Notes: generated by a model from the sequence alone, not told the origin. Positions 8,362-17,809 are shown, counted from the first letter of the stretch. The stretch is 64,000 nt of DNA from BNXB01 sp031548005 (GCA_031548005.1 JAVBRK010000024.1:56188-120187), one strand, 5' to 3'. A program made the numbers and translations.

Positions 8362-9024
8362 GTGAAAGATATAAAAGTATTCCCAAATTTCTGGCAGGCA
8401 TTATTGTATAATTATATTGCGCCATTAATTATCCTTTTGCCAGTTTTATTGTTTATTTTTAAAGGAATTGTTCCTGAAATACTATTAACAATCAATGATA
8501 ATTTTGGACACCTGCTCACTATTCCTATTTTATTCTTTTTTTTATGGAAAAGTAAAATTAAAATCAGTTGGTCTGACTTTGGAAATTTAAATATCAGAAA
8601 AATATTGATTATAATAGCCTTAACAGCTCTGTTTGAATTGGTTTTTTATGGAACAATTTATTTTTCTGAAAATTTATTGAATCGCCATTATCCTCCTTTT
8701 TCATCTCAGATTAATGGCTATTTTCATGTAATTCATGCTCTTATTGTAACTCCAGTAATTGAGGAGATATTATACAGACGCATATTTTTACATCAGTTTC
8801 TGAAACAATATTCACCCTGGCTTGCCATTATATTATCATCATTTCTATTTGCAATGCCACACGTTCCGGCGATAGTGTATCCTGAGCTGTTAGTCCCATT
8901 CTTATTTAGTGGTTTGTTTTTAGGATTGATATACTATAAAACTCAATCAGTTTCATTGTGTATTATCAGTCATTTTGTTATGAATGCATTAACATATCTC
9001 CCTATTGGTAGTATATTTAAATAA
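8362..9024 (+). CDS. CPBP family intramembrane metalloprotease, possible immunity protein
   Basis: 220 residues with about six membrane helices. All CPBP (Abi, CAAX-protease-like) motifs are present: EEILYRR (Glu134, Glu135, Arg139), FAMPH (His167) and HFVMN (His204, Asn208), so it should be catalytically competent. Start is GTG 8362, since an in-frame stop lies at 8341-8343 and no ATG is available. CPBP proteins act as prenyl-protein proteases or, beside bacteriocin genes, as immunity or processing factors. Here it follows a small Gly-Gly peptide, which favours immunity or maturation (inference). Base composition is much more AT-rich than the flanking genes, suggesting transfer. Confidence 0.85.
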   Translation: MKDIKVFPNFWQALLYNYIAPLIILLPVLLFIFKGIVPEILLTINDNFGHLLTIPILFFFLWKSKIKISWSDFGNLNIRKILIIIALTALFELVFYGTIYFSENLLNRHYPPFSSQINGYFHVIHALIVTPVIEEILYRRIFLHQFLKQYSPWLAIILSSFLFAMPHVPAIVYPELLVPFLFSGLFLGLIYYKTQSVSLCIISHFVMNALTYLPIGSIFK

Positions 9025-9106
9025 TCCTGTTGCTGCAAGGAAATGAAAAAATTAATATTTCTAATTAATTGTGATTAAATAAAATCGGTAGGCAATCTTT
9101 TTGAAG

Positions 9107-10006
9107 TTAAATATATTCCAATTTTGTATGTTTGTCATTGACTTCCAGAATGGCTTTCCCGCTCTCGATCAATGCGACGTTTTCTTTGACATGCCCTACC
9201 GGAAAGTCGAAGCAAACCGGATAATCGTATGCTTCCACTAAGCTCCGGATCGATTCGTAAATGCTCCGGTGCATCAACGGATCGTCTTCGCATCCGGCAA
9301 ATTTTCCGACGATCAGTCCGGATAATTTTTTCAGGACCCCTCCCAACTTGAGGTTGTAAAGCATGCGCTCAATATGGTAGGCTTGTTCATTCAGATCTTC
9401 AATAAACAGGATCGTGTTTTCCGTCTGCAGGTCGTAAGGAGTTCCGCGCAAACCGTAAAGTACTGATAAATTTCCGCCCCGGGTGGTTCCGGTACAGGTT
9501 CCTGTACGGTTGAGCGGATGGGGTTTGATGGTATACGATTGTTTCTTCCCGAAAAGAATCTGTTTCATAGATTGTGTCGCCTCATCCATCCCTTCGGTTG
9601 CCAGATGGGAACTCATCGGTGCATGCAGGCTGCAGATCCGGTTTTTCGATAGCAAGGCATGCAGCGCTGTGATATCGCTGTAACCGATGATCCATTTCGG
9701 ATGTTTCTTCAACCGGCGGAGTGAAATGCGATCGAGGATGCGGACGATTCCGTATCCTCCCCGTGCGCAAAAAACCGCTTTGATCTCCGGATCGTCTAAG
9801 TTATTCTGGAGATCGTTCAGTCGCGTATCGTCAGTGGCAGAAAAACGTCCGAAAGCACCATGCAGGGATCGGGTTTCCCGAACAGTTAAGCCCCATTGTT
9901 CCAGTACTTGCTTTGCTCCGGAAACATATTCCGGATTCACTTTTCCGGAGGGTGCAATCATGGAGATCGTATCGCCGGGTTTTAGTTCCGGGGGATATAT
10001 AATCAT
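9107..10006 (-). CDS. S66 family LD-carboxypeptidase
   Basis: A 299-residue serine peptidase of the LdcA/MccF family, which removes the terminal D-Ala from tetrapeptide muropeptides during cell-wall recycling. The nucleophile is Ser110 in WIIGYSDITALH, with the family Glu in FIEDLNEQAYHIERML and the His in FPVGHVKEN completing the Ser-Glu-His triad. No signal peptide is seen, so it is cytoplasmic. MccF relatives detoxify microcin C, but nothing here suggests that. Its start overlaps the stop of the upstream lipoprotein gene by 4 nt (ATGA), implying translational coupling. Confidence 0.93.
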   Translation of the reverse strand: MIIYPPELKPGDTISMIAPSGKVNPEYVSGAKQVLEQWGLTVRETRSLHGAFGRFSATDDTRLNDLQNNLDDPEIKAVFCARGGYGIVRILDRISLRRLKKHPKWIIGYSDITALHALLSKNRICSLHAPMSSHLATEGMDEATQSMKQILFGKKQSYTIKPHPLNRTGTCTGTTRGGNLSVLYGLRGTPYDLQTENTILFIEDLNEQAYHIERMLYNLKLGGVLKKLSGLIVGKFAGCEDDPLMHRSIYESIRSLVEAYDYPVCFDFPVGHVKENVALIESGKAILEVNDKHTKLEYI

Positions 10007-10830
10007 TCCGTTCCGAGTTTGGATTTCAGATAAGTAATCCGGGCAAGGGATTTTTCCTTTTCTTCTTTTAACATTCCTATATCGTTGAGTATCACCGATA
10101 AATCGTATGTTTTAGCTAAAGATTTCTGATCGCCTTCACTGATTGTCAGGCTGTAAGGAGTCTGACCCAGGAAATCGGCCTTGAGCCGTTCATTTCTGTG
10201 GTTGTAGATGAACAGGATCACATCGTTGTCTTTTCCGTTTTGATAAGTCACGACTTCGGTAGTCATTCCCAGATCCTGAAAAGCATAATTGGTACCTCCG
10301 TTTTCCGGGATTTCAGCCGTTTCGGTAAATGTTTTGTCGGGAGCCGTTACCCGCAGTTGCCGGTGTTTGATGCGTCCTTTTCCGTAGTATACGCTGGCAA
10401 TGTACATTGCTCCGTTCTCATTGACGCCCGAGCGGATGTAACTTCGTTTCAGGTTACGCTCCAGGACTTGTTGTTTGTCTAAATATTTCCCGATATCATC
10501 GTATTTCGGGTCTTTCTCAAAAACGAACAGTTTTTTCATCGAGTCGGCCTGAGCGGTTTTTACAATCACCATGCTGTCGCAGTAACGGATGTTCCGCTCT
10601 TTTTCTTTCACTTCCACCTCCCGCATCAACTGTAATCCTTCTTTCAATACACCGACCTCCTGTGGATACCCTTCTTTCAGGCTGTCTAAGCAGAGTTTGG
10701 CTGCATCATATGCTTCATTGTTGTAGTAAGTGCGAGCCCGGTCGAGCGTTTCGAGCGCCTGTTTTTTATCATGATTGCAACCGGCAAAAATTACGAATGT
10801 CAGGAGGATGATAAAATAGTTCTTTTTCAT
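10003..10830 (-). CDS. Hypothetical lipoprotein with N-terminal helical repeat
   Basis: 275 residues starting MKKNYFIILLTFVIFAGCNH, a clear lipoprotein signal with Cys at residue 18. Residues about 24-75 look like a TPR-type helical pair (ALETLDRARTYYNNEAYDAA), followed by a charged coiled-coil and a beta-rich domain (about 130-230). No named family was recognised. It shares a 4-nt overlap with the downstream LD-carboxypeptidase gene, so it may act in envelope maintenance, but this is inference. Confidence 0.8.
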   Translation of the reverse strand: MKKNYFIILLTFVIFAGCNHDKKQALETLDRARTYYNNEAYDAAKLCLDSLKEGYPQEVGVLKEGLQLMREVEVKEKERNIRYCDSMVIVKTAQADSMKKLFVFEKDPKYDDIGKYLDKQQVLERNLKRSYIRSGVNENGAMYIASVYYGKGRIKHRQLRVTAPDKTFTETAEIPENGGTNYAFQDLGMTTEVVTYQNGKDNDVILFIYNHRNERLKADFLGQTPYSLTISEGDQKSLAKTYDLSVILNDIGMLKEEKEKSLARITYLKSKLGTE

Positions 10831-10841
10831 TGGTCAGAATC

Positions 10842-10874
10842 TTTCTGCAAAAGTAGAAAAAAATCTTACCTTTG
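10842..10874 (+). promoter_or_regulatory. Promoter of the tRNA nucleotidyltransferase gene
   Basis: TTTC at 10842-10845, a 21-nt spacer, then TACCTTTG at 10867-10874; the -7 is a full consensus match about 24 nt before the ATG. Confidence 0.65.
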
Positions 10875-10897
10875 CTTTCTGTTACGAAATTAATTTA

Positions 10898-12328
10898 ATG
10901 AATTTTAATCCAATAGAAGTACAGCAAAAGCTTGAAGGGAAGGTTTTCAGTACGGTATCGGAAGTTGCAGACGAATTAAACCTGGAAGCCTATGTAATAG
11001 GAGGGTACGTCCGGGATATTTTTCTGAACCGTCCTTCGAAAGACATCGATGTGGTGTGTGTTGGAAGTGGAATCGAATTAGCCCGCGCTGTTGCCGGACG
11101 TTTCGGGAAAAATGCACGGCTTTCGGTTTTTAAAACCTATGGTACGGCCCAGGTTAAATTCCGGGATACGGAAATTGAATTTGTCGGAGCCCGGAAAGAA
11201 TCGTACCGGTCCGATTCTCGGAATCCGCTGGTAGAAGACGGCACCCTGGAAGACGATCAGAACCGGAGGGATTTTACTATCAATGCGCTTGCTCTGTGCC
11301 TGAATAAGGAATGTTTCGGCGAATTGACAGATCCGTTCGGAGGGTTGCAGGACCTGACCGACCTGCGCATCCGCACTCCGCTCGATCCGGATATTACTTT
11401 CAGCGACGATCCTTTACGGATGATGCGCGCTGTGCGTTTTGCTTCCCAACTTGGTTTTTTTATCGATCCGGAAACATTCGACGCCATTGTCAGAAATAAA
11501 CACCGCCTGCAAATTGTATCCAAAGAACGAGTTGCCGACGAGCTGAACAAGATCGTTCTCTCTCCGCGTCCATCGGTCGGATTCGAACTATTGGAACTTA
11601 CCGGTTTACTCGAATACATCCTGCCTGAGCTTGTTGCTTTGAAAGGAGTCGAAACAAAAGAAGGAGTCGGACACAAAGATAATTTCAGTCATACCCTCAA
11701 AGTATTAGATAACCTGGCCCAGGAAACCGATAACCTGTGGTTGCGCTGGGCGGCGATCTTTCATGATATTGCGAAGCCGGCTACCAAGCGTTTCGATCCG
11801 AAATCAGGCTGGACTTTCCACAATCACAATTTTATTGGTATGAAAATGCTTCCGGGCATTTTCCGCCGTATGAAGCTCCCGTTGAATGATAAGTTAAAAT
11901 ATGTTCAGAAGCTTATTTTGTTACATATGCGTCCCACCGTGTTAGCCGATGATGAAGTGACCGATTCGGCGGTTCGGCGGTTATTATTCGAGGCGGGAGA
12001 TGATATCGACGATCTGATGCTGTTGTGCGAGGCTGATATTACTTCTAAGAATCCCGAGAAGGTGAAGCGGTACCTGAGAAATTTCAGACTGGTTCGGGAA
12101 AAGCTGAGAGAGATTGAAGAGAAAGACCGGGTTCGGAATTTCCAGCCTCCGGTTGACGGAGAAGAAATTATGAAACTTTTTGGTTTACAGCCCTGCAGGC
12201 AGATAGGAGAGTTGAAATCGGCAGTGAAAGAGGCGATTATGGATGGGGTGATTCCCAATGAATACGAAGCAGCCTATACTTTCCTGTTGCAGAAAGCAGA
12301 AGAAATGGGATTACGTCCGAATCCTTAA
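10898..12328 (+). CDS. CCA tRNA nucleotidyltransferase (poly(A) polymerase family) with HD domain
   Basis: 476 residues. It adds or repairs the 3' CCA of tRNA in the cytoplasm. The nucleotidyltransferase head has GGYVRDIFLNRPSKDIDVV with the two catalytic Asp of DxD and the GG motif. NRRDFTINALAL and the RMMRAVRFASQLGF motif for nucleotide and RNA binding follow. An HD phosphohydrolase domain (WLRWAAIFHDIAKPATKRF, about residues 275-400) comes after these. Class II enzymes and poly(A) polymerases share this layout, so a split A- or CC-adding role cannot be excluded, but no second copy is in the window. Confidence 0.92.
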   Translation: MNFNPIEVQQKLEGKVFSTVSEVADELNLEAYVIGGYVRDIFLNRPSKDIDVVCVGSGIELARAVAGRFGKNARLSVFKTYGTAQVKFRDTEIEFVGARKESYRSDSRNPLVEDGTLEDDQNRRDFTINALALCLNKECFGELTDPFGGLQDLTDLRIRTPLDPDITFSDDPLRMMRAVRFASQLGFFIDPETFDAIVRNKHRLQIVSKERVADELNKIVLSPRPSVGFELLELTGLLEYILPELVALKGVETKEGVGHKDNFSHTLKVLDNLAQETDNLWLRWAAIFHDIAKPATKRFDPKSGWTFHNHNFIGMKMLPGIFRRMKLPLNDKLKYVQKLILLHMRPTVLADDEVTDSAVRRLLFEAGDDIDDLMLLCEADITSKNPEKVKRYLRNFRLVREKLREIEEKDRVRNFQPPVDGEEIMKLFGLQPCRQIGELKSAVKEAIMDGVIPNEYEAAYTFLLQKAEEMGLRPNP

Positions 12329-12365
12329 ATCATGTGAAACAACGTTGATTATTTAATAATTTTTT

Positions 12366-12373
12366 TACCTTTG
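12366..12373 (+). promoter_or_regulatory. -7 element of the DUF2723 gene promoter
   Basis: TACCTTTG, a full -7 consensus match, 52 nt before the start codon. No clean TTTG is seen at -33. Confidence 0.55.
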
Positions 12374-12425
12374 TCGCGAATTTATCTGATAACAAGCCGT
12401 TTAATGGTTAAAACTTCCTGAAAAT

Positions 12426-15400
12426 ATGAAGAATTACAAATTGGTTAATAACATTTTAGGTTGGTTTGTGTTTCTGGTTGCCGCCATCGTTTACCTGATG
12501 ACAATCGAGCCTACCGCGAGTTTCTGGGATTGTGGAGAATTTATTGCTTCTGCCTATAAACTTGAAGTGGGTCACCCTCCCGGAAACCCGATATTCATGC
12601 TGATGGGTAACATTTTTACCCGCCTGGCGTCGGATACCAGTCAGGTATCTGTCATGGTCAACGTAATGTCGGCCACTTTCAGTGCATTAACCATCTTATT
12701 CCTTTTCTGGACAATCACCCATCTGGTTCGCAAGATTACGCTTAAAGACGGAGAGTCTCCGTCCATGGCGCAAATGCTGATTATCATGGGTTCCGGTCTG
12801 GTAGGCTCCTTAGCTTATACCTTTTCCGATACTTTCTGGTTCTCGGCTGTTGAAGGCGAAGTGTATGCATTCTCATCCCTGATGACGGCTTTGGTGTTCT
12901 GGCTGATTTTGAAATGGGAAGATGTGGCCGATCAGCCTCATGCCGACCGCTGGCTGATTCTAATCGCTTATGTCATTGGACTCTCCATTGCGGTTCACTT
13001 GTTGAATTTGCTTTGTATCCCGGCGATTGTTCTGGTTTATTATTTCAAAAAGAAAGAAAATGCGACTCTGAAAGGTTCGCTTTTAGCCTTATTGCTCTCA
13101 TTCGGAATTATTGTAGCGATACTTTACGGACTGGTTCAGGGATTAGTTGAAGTGGCCGGATGGTTCGAGCTCTTGTTTGTTAATAGTTTCGGTATGCCTT
13201 ACAACAGTGGGGTGATCGTTTATATCATACTGATTGCCATGGTGTTGTGCTGGAGTATCTGGGAAACCATGAAAAATAAGCCCAATCCGGTGGCGATGAA
13301 GATTTCGTTCATTCTTTCTATTGTTTTGTTGGGAATTCCGTTTATTGGAGACGGCTATATCGTGGGAGTAATTATTATTGCTGCTTTGGTCGCTTTCATG
13401 TTCTTATTCAAGCGGATCAACCCGGTATCGTTGAATACCATCCTGATCAGCTTGTTTGTGATTACGATCGGATATTCTTCCTATGCTTTGATCATGATCC
13501 GCTCGGCGGCCAATACCCCGATGGACCAGAACTCTCCGGAAGATATTTTTACTTTAAGAACTTACCTCGCACGCGAGCAATATGGAGATAAACCTTTGTT
13601 TTACGGTCCGACTTATGTGTCGGAAGTGAAACGTAAAGCAGAAGGAAATTACTGTGTTCCGGTTGAAAAAACGGGAGCCCCTGTCTGGACTCAGATTGCT
13701 AAAAAAGATGCCTCCGAAAAAGACCGCTACTTTGTTTCCGGTCATAAAACCACGTATGAATATGTGGATGATTTAAATATGCTTTTTCCGAGGATGTTCA
13801 GCAAGGAACCCCGCCATGTATCGGCTTATACTGAATGGGCCGATATCAAGGGACAAAAAATAACCGTCCGGAACTGTGGAGAACCACAGGTCGTTACCAA
13901 GCCTACTTTCATCGAAAACCTGAGATTTTTCTTCCGGTACCAGGTCAATTTTATGTACTGGAGGTATTTCATGTGGAATTTTTCGGGACGTCAGAACGAT
14001 ATTCAGGGACATGGGGAAGTAACTCATGGAAACTGGATTACCGGCATCGGATTTATCGATGAATGGTTGGTCGGACCACAGAACGAAATGCCCGACGATA
14101 TTGTCCATAATAAAGGACATAATACCTATTATATGTTGCCTTTGTTGCTGGGAATTCTTGGATTATTATTCCAGGCCTATTCCGGAAAACGGGGTATCCA
14201 GGGCTGTTCTGTAACAGCGTTGTTATTTTTCATGACCGGACTGGCTATTGTAATTTACCTGAACCAGACTCCTTTCGAGCCCCGGGAGCGGGATTATGCG
14301 TATGCCGGCTCTTTTTATGCTTTTGCAATCTGGATCGGGATTGGGGTTGCCGGCTTGGCAAAGGTGCTGAGTAAGTATGCGAAATTGCCGGCTGTTCCGG
14401 CTGCCGGAGCAGCAGCGTTGCTGTGCCTTTTTGTTCCGACGATCATGGCGATGGAGAACTGGGACGATCACGATCGGTCGAATCGTTATGTTTGCCGGGA
14501 TTTTGGGCATAATTACCTGACCACTTGTGCGCCCAATGCCATTATTTTTACAAATGGAGATAACGATACATTCCCATTGTGGTATGCCCAGGAGGTAGAA
14601 GGTTACCGTACGGATGTCCGGGTTTGCAACCTCAGCTACCTGAGAACCGATTGGTATATCGACCAGATGAAACGCCAGGCTTATGAATCCGAGCCGCTTC
14701 CGATCAGTTGGAAACGTACGGAATATATTCAGGGAAAACATGATTATGCCATTGTCAGGGACCTTCTCGGAGGAAAACCGGTGGAAGTCGATAAAGCTCT
14801 CGAAATGGTAAAATCGGATAATGTCCGGTACAAGCGGATTCCGGGCATCGATACCGAGATGGATATTGTTCCTTCTACCAAATTGACGATTCCTGTGGAT
14901 TCGGCAGCCGTGATTGCTTCCGGGATTGTGAAACCCGAAAATGGACACTGGATTCCGAACGAAATGCTGATCGATTGGGGAGAAAGACCGGGAACTCCTT
15001 ATTCTGAAGCGCTTCCGGCTAAAACAATAGCTGAAAAACGCGATCTGATTATTCTTGATATGCTCAATAATAACGCAAAAGACTGGAAACGTCCGTTCTA
15101 TTATGCTGCAACAGTAAGTTCTGAAGAATATATGCGGATGGATAACTATTTCCGCCAGGAAGGAACCGCCTACCGGATTGTTCCATTCGATACACAATTG
15201 AATCATCAGAAAGTCGATACGGAAGTCATGTTCGATAATATGGTGAATAAATACAAATGGGGTAACATTCAGGATTCGACGGTTTACCTCGATGAAAATA
15301 CGATCAGGATGGCTCGGGCGCTCCGGATGATGTTTACGACTCTGACCGATTCGCTGATCGGCGAAGGGAAAAACGACAAGGCGGAACAAGCGCTGGATTA

Positions 15401-15749
15401 CTGCCAAAAAGTTATTCCAAGTACAACGATCCCCTACGATTATACTGCTCTGGCAATTGCCGACGGTTATTATAAAATCGGAAAGAAAGACAAGGCGCTG
15501 GCTGTTTACAAGATCATTGCTGAGCGTGTGATTAAATCCATCCGGTGGTATAACCGGTTGAATCCGAATCATTTTGAAAGTGCCATCTCAGATGTTCGAT
15601 TTGATTTTATGACCTTGCAAAATGTATTGGCTGCATACCAGCAGATCGATCCGTCATTGGCCGACCAGTACATGCAGGATTATAATGCGATTGCAAACCG
15701 GTATTACCAATTGGTGCAACCGGAAAGGCGCACGGGAGTTAACAGGTAA
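12426..15749 (+). CDS. DUF2723 (GT-C-like) membrane protein
   Basis: A 1107-residue protein. The N-terminal 630 residues hold about 11-13 membrane helices in a DUF2723 domain. The early motif FWDCGEFIASAYKLEVGHPP contains acidic residues placed like the catalytic Asp/Glu of GT-C glycosyltransferases such as protein O-mannosyltransferases. The C-terminal 400 residues are soluble, with a long periplasmic-type domain and a TPR-like end (DKAEQALDYCQKVIP). The family is near-universal in Bacteroidota and is proposed to take part in surface protein glycosylation; the donor and target here are unknown. It is followed after 3 nt by a deacetylase gene, so the two are probably one operon. Confidence 0.88.
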   Translation: MKNYKLVNNILGWFVFLVAAIVYLMTIEPTASFWDCGEFIASAYKLEVGHPPGNPIFMLMGNIFTRLASDTSQVSVMVNVMSATFSALTILFLFWTITHLVRKITLKDGESPSMAQMLIIMGSGLVGSLAYTFSDTFWFSAVEGEVYAFSSLMTALVFWLILKWEDVADQPHADRWLILIAYVIGLSIAVHLLNLLCIPAIVLVYYFKKKENATLKGSLLALLLSFGIIVAILYGLVQGLVEVAGWFELLFVNSFGMPYNSGVIVYIILIAMVLCWSIWETMKNKPNPVAMKISFILSIVLLGIPFIGDGYIVGVIIIAALVAFMFLFKRINPVSLNTILISLFVITIGYSSYALIMIRSAANTPMDQNSPEDIFTLRTYLAREQYGDKPLFYGPTYVSEVKRKAEGNYCVPVEKTGAPVWTQIAKKDASEKDRYFVSGHKTTYEYVDDLNMLFPRMFSKEPRHVSAYTEWADIKGQKITVRNCGEPQVVTKPTFIENLRFFFRYQVNFMYWRYFMWNFSGRQNDIQGHGEVTHGNWITGIGFIDEWLVGPQNEMPDDIVHNKGHNTYYMLPLLLGILGLLFQAYSGKRGIQGCSVTALLFFMTGLAIVIYLNQTPFEPRERDYAYAGSFYAFAIWIGIGVAGLAKVLSKYAKLPAVPAAGAAALLCLFVPTIMAMENWDDHDRSNRYVCRDFGHNYLTTCAPNAIIFTNGDNDTFPLWYAQEVEGYRTDVRVCNLSYLRTDWYIDQMKRQAYESEPLPISWKRTEYIQGKHDYAIVRDLLGGKPVEVDKALEMVKSDNVRYKRIPGIDTEMDIVPSTKLTIPVDSAAVIASGIVKPENGHWIPNEMLIDWGERPGTPYSEALPAKTIAEKRDLIILDMLNNNAKDWKRPFYYAATVSSEEYMRMDNYFRQEGTAYRIVPFDTQLNHQKVDTEVMFDNMVNKYKWGNIQDSTVYLDENTIRMARALRMMFTTLTDSLIGEGKNDKAEQALDYCQKVIPSTTIPYDYTALAIADGYYKIGKKDKALAVYKIIAERVIKSIRWYNRLNPNHFESAISDVRFDFMTLQNVLAAYQQIDPSLADQYMQDYNAIANRYYQLVQPERRTGVNR

Positions 15750-15752
15750 ATT

Positions 15753-16367
15753 ATGTTTATAGAACAACCTCCCTGGATTTACCGGGTATTTTTTCCCGGT
15801 GCGATCTGGAGGATCAATAAAAAAGAAAAATCGGTTTATCTGACATTTGACGACGGACCAATTCCGGAGATAACCCCATGGGTATTGGATTTATTGGATA
15901 AATACAATATCAAGGCTACCTTTTTTTGCGTAGGAGACAACGTGAGAAAGTATCCTGAAATTTACCAAATGGTAAAGAACCGGGGGCATCTGGTAGGCAA
16001 TCATACATTTCACCATAAGCAAGGAATCCGTTCTTATACCAGGGGGTATGTAGCTAATGTGGAGTTGGCGCGGGATCATATTGAAAGCAATCTTTTCAGG
16101 CCTCCTCACGGGCATATGAGGATTCCCCAGTTTTTCAGGTTGAAGAAACAATACAAGATTGTGATGTGGGATGTCGTTACCCGGGATTATAGTTGGAGAA
16201 TGACGGCAGAGGGAGTCTTTAACGTAGTGAAAAAGTATACCCGCAACGGTTCTGTTATCGTTTTTCACGATTCCATCAAAGCCGGCGACCGGATGAAAGA
16301 GGCTTTGCCGAAATCCATTGAATGGTTGTTGGAGCAGGGGTATACATTCAAGCTGATCGAAGAATAA
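15753..16367 (+). CDS. Polysaccharide deacetylase (NodB-like, CE4)
   Basis: A 204-residue carbohydrate esterase that removes N-acetyl groups from a polysaccharide or peptidoglycan sugar. The CE4 motifs are visible: TFDDGP (motif 1, metal-binding Asp), HTFHHK (motif 2, HxxxH), RPPHGH (motif 3), a Trp/Asp segment (MWDVVTRDY) and VFHDS (motif 5 His). There is no evident signal peptide, so it may act inside the cell or at the membrane. It begins 3 nt after DUF2723 and ends 20 nt before the QueG fusion. Confidence 0.92.
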   Translation: MFIEQPPWIYRVFFPGAIWRINKKEKSVYLTFDDGPIPEITPWVLDLLDKYNIKATFFCVGDNVRKYPEIYQMVKNRGHLVGNHTFHHKQGIRSYTRGYVANVELARDHIESNLFRPPHGHMRIPQFFRLKKQYKIVMWDVVTRDYSWRMTAEGVFNVVKKYTRNGSVIVFHDSIKAGDRMKEALPKSIEWLLEQGYTFKLIEE

Positions 16368-16387
16368 CGTCTGTACTATCAAATCAT

Positions 16388-17806
16388 ATGGATCTTTCCG
16401 CACTATCGGCTTTGATTAAAGAAGAAGCTTTAAGGCTGGGATTCGCTGCCTGCGGTATTTGCCGGCCCGGATATGTGGGAGAACATGCTGTTCACCTGCG
16501 AAATTGGCTGGAACAGGGGTTTCATGGGAACATGGCATATATGGAAAGGCATCCGGATAAACGCTCTGATTCCGGTTTGCTATTTGAGAACGTCCGGTCT
16601 GTCATTGTAACAGCCCTGAATTATTATCCTCGGGTAATGCAGGATCCCGAAACTGCCCGGGTTTCATACTATGCTTACGGCAAAGATTATCACGATGTAA
16701 TAAAAGAAAGATTGCGGCGATTGCTCGATTTTATCGGAGAGAATCGCAGTGCTGTAAACGGACGTGTTTTTTGCGATACGGCGCCGCTTCTTGAAAAATA
16801 TCATGCAGAGAAAGCCGGTTTAGGCTGGATCGGGAAGAATACTCAATTGATTATCCCGGGAAAAGGCTCTTTTTTCTTTTTGGGAGCAATATTGTTAGAT
16901 ATCCCTCTGGAATACGATACGGTCCCGCAACCCGACCGGTGTGGCGCCTGCACCCGCTGTATGGATGCCTGTCCGACAAAAGCGTTGGTGGCGCCCGGCT
17001 GCCTGAATGCCAACCGTTGCCTTTCTTATCTGACCATTGAATACAAGGGTGAGTTACCGGATTTTTATAAAGAAACAATTGGTAACCGGATTTACGGTTG
17101 TGATACCTGCAACCAGGTGTGTCCCTGGAATAAAGCTGCCCGGGGAAATGAAACGGAGGCTTTTCAGCCATCGGAAGAGCTATTGCATTTATCTTTCGAT
17201 GCGGTTGGCCGGATGGATGAAGCAGGGTTCGACCGGATGTTCAAAGATACACCGGTTTACCGTATCGGGATGAAACAATTGAAACGAAATATGGAACACC
17301 GACTCAATAAACAAACAATCGTTCGCGCGGCAACAAGTGATTGCAGTTTGATCCGCCGGTTGGCTTCCCTGGTTTGGGAACCCACCTATGGCGAAATTTT
17401 ATCTCCAGAACAATTAGAGTATATGTTCGAATGGATGTATTCGGTCGGATCGCTCGAAAACCAAATGAATTCGGGGCATGTTTTTTTTATTTTGTACGAA
17501 GGAGAAGAGCCTGCAGGCTATGCTTCCGTAGAAAAAGAGGGAGAAGAACGCTATCACCTGCAAAAGATTTATGTGATCCCTTCAAAACAGGGAAAAAGTT
17601 ACGGGTTAAAGCTGCTGGAGAGAGCCGAACAGTTCGTCCGTGAAATGAAGCCCGACGGAGATGTTTTTCTGGTTCTAAATGTCAACCGGAGCAATAAGGC
17701 CCGGTATTTCTATGAAAAACAAGGTTTTTCTGTCGAGAGCGAAGGCGATTTTAATATCGGGAACGGTTTTTATATGAATGATTACATCATGGTAAAGCCT
17801 TTGTAA
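16388..17806 (+). CDS. queG: Epoxyqueuosine reductase fused to a GNAT acetyltransferase
   Basis: 472 residues in one frame. Residues 1-305 are QueG, which reduces epoxyqueuosine to queuosine in tRNA using cobalamin and two 4Fe-4S clusters. They hold catalytic Asp130 (FCDTAPLLEK), ferredoxin cysteines 185/188/191/195 (CGACTRCMDAC) and 238/241/245 (CDTCNQVCPWN). Residues about 309-472 form a GNAT domain with acetyl-CoA loop IPSKQGKSYG and the RYFYEKQGF motif. QueG normally ends near residue 310, so this is an added domain; no stop or Met separates them (HRLNKQTIVRAAT). Start 16388 is preferred over 16322, which lies inside the deacetylase gene. Confidence 0.9.
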   Translation: MDLSALSALIKEEALRLGFAACGICRPGYVGEHAVHLRNWLEQGFHGNMAYMERHPDKRSDSGLLFENVRSVIVTALNYYPRVMQDPETARVSYYAYGKDYHDVIKERLRRLLDFIGENRSAVNGRVFCDTAPLLEKYHAEKAGLGWIGKNTQLIIPGKGSFFFLGAILLDIPLEYDTVPQPDRCGACTRCMDACPTKALVAPGCLNANRCLSYLTIEYKGELPDFYKETIGNRIYGCDTCNQVCPWNKAARGNETEAFQPSEELLHLSFDAVGRMDEAGFDRMFKDTPVYRIGMKQLKRNMEHRLNKQTIVRAATSDCSLIRRLASLVWEPTYGEILSPEQLEYMFEWMYSVGSLENQMNSGHVFFILYEGEEPAGYASVEKEGEERYHLQKIYVIPSKQGKSYGLKLLERAEQFVREMKPDGDVFLVLNVNRSNKARYFYEKQGFSVESEGDFNIGNGFYMNDYIMVKPL

Positions 17807-17809
17807 ATC

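Noticed and set aside
9107..10006. MccF-type immunity against a peptide-nucleotide toxin, linked to the nearby peptides
   Set aside because: The S66 enzyme is coupled to a lipoprotein gene and fits a cell-wall recycling LD-carboxypeptidase; no nucleotide-peptide toxin genes are present.
14223..15572. 449-residue minus-strand open frame
   Set aside because: It lies fully opposite the DUF2723 gene, reads as low-complexity His/Arg/Ile-rich sequence with no domain, and has no promoter; it is a codon-bias shadow.
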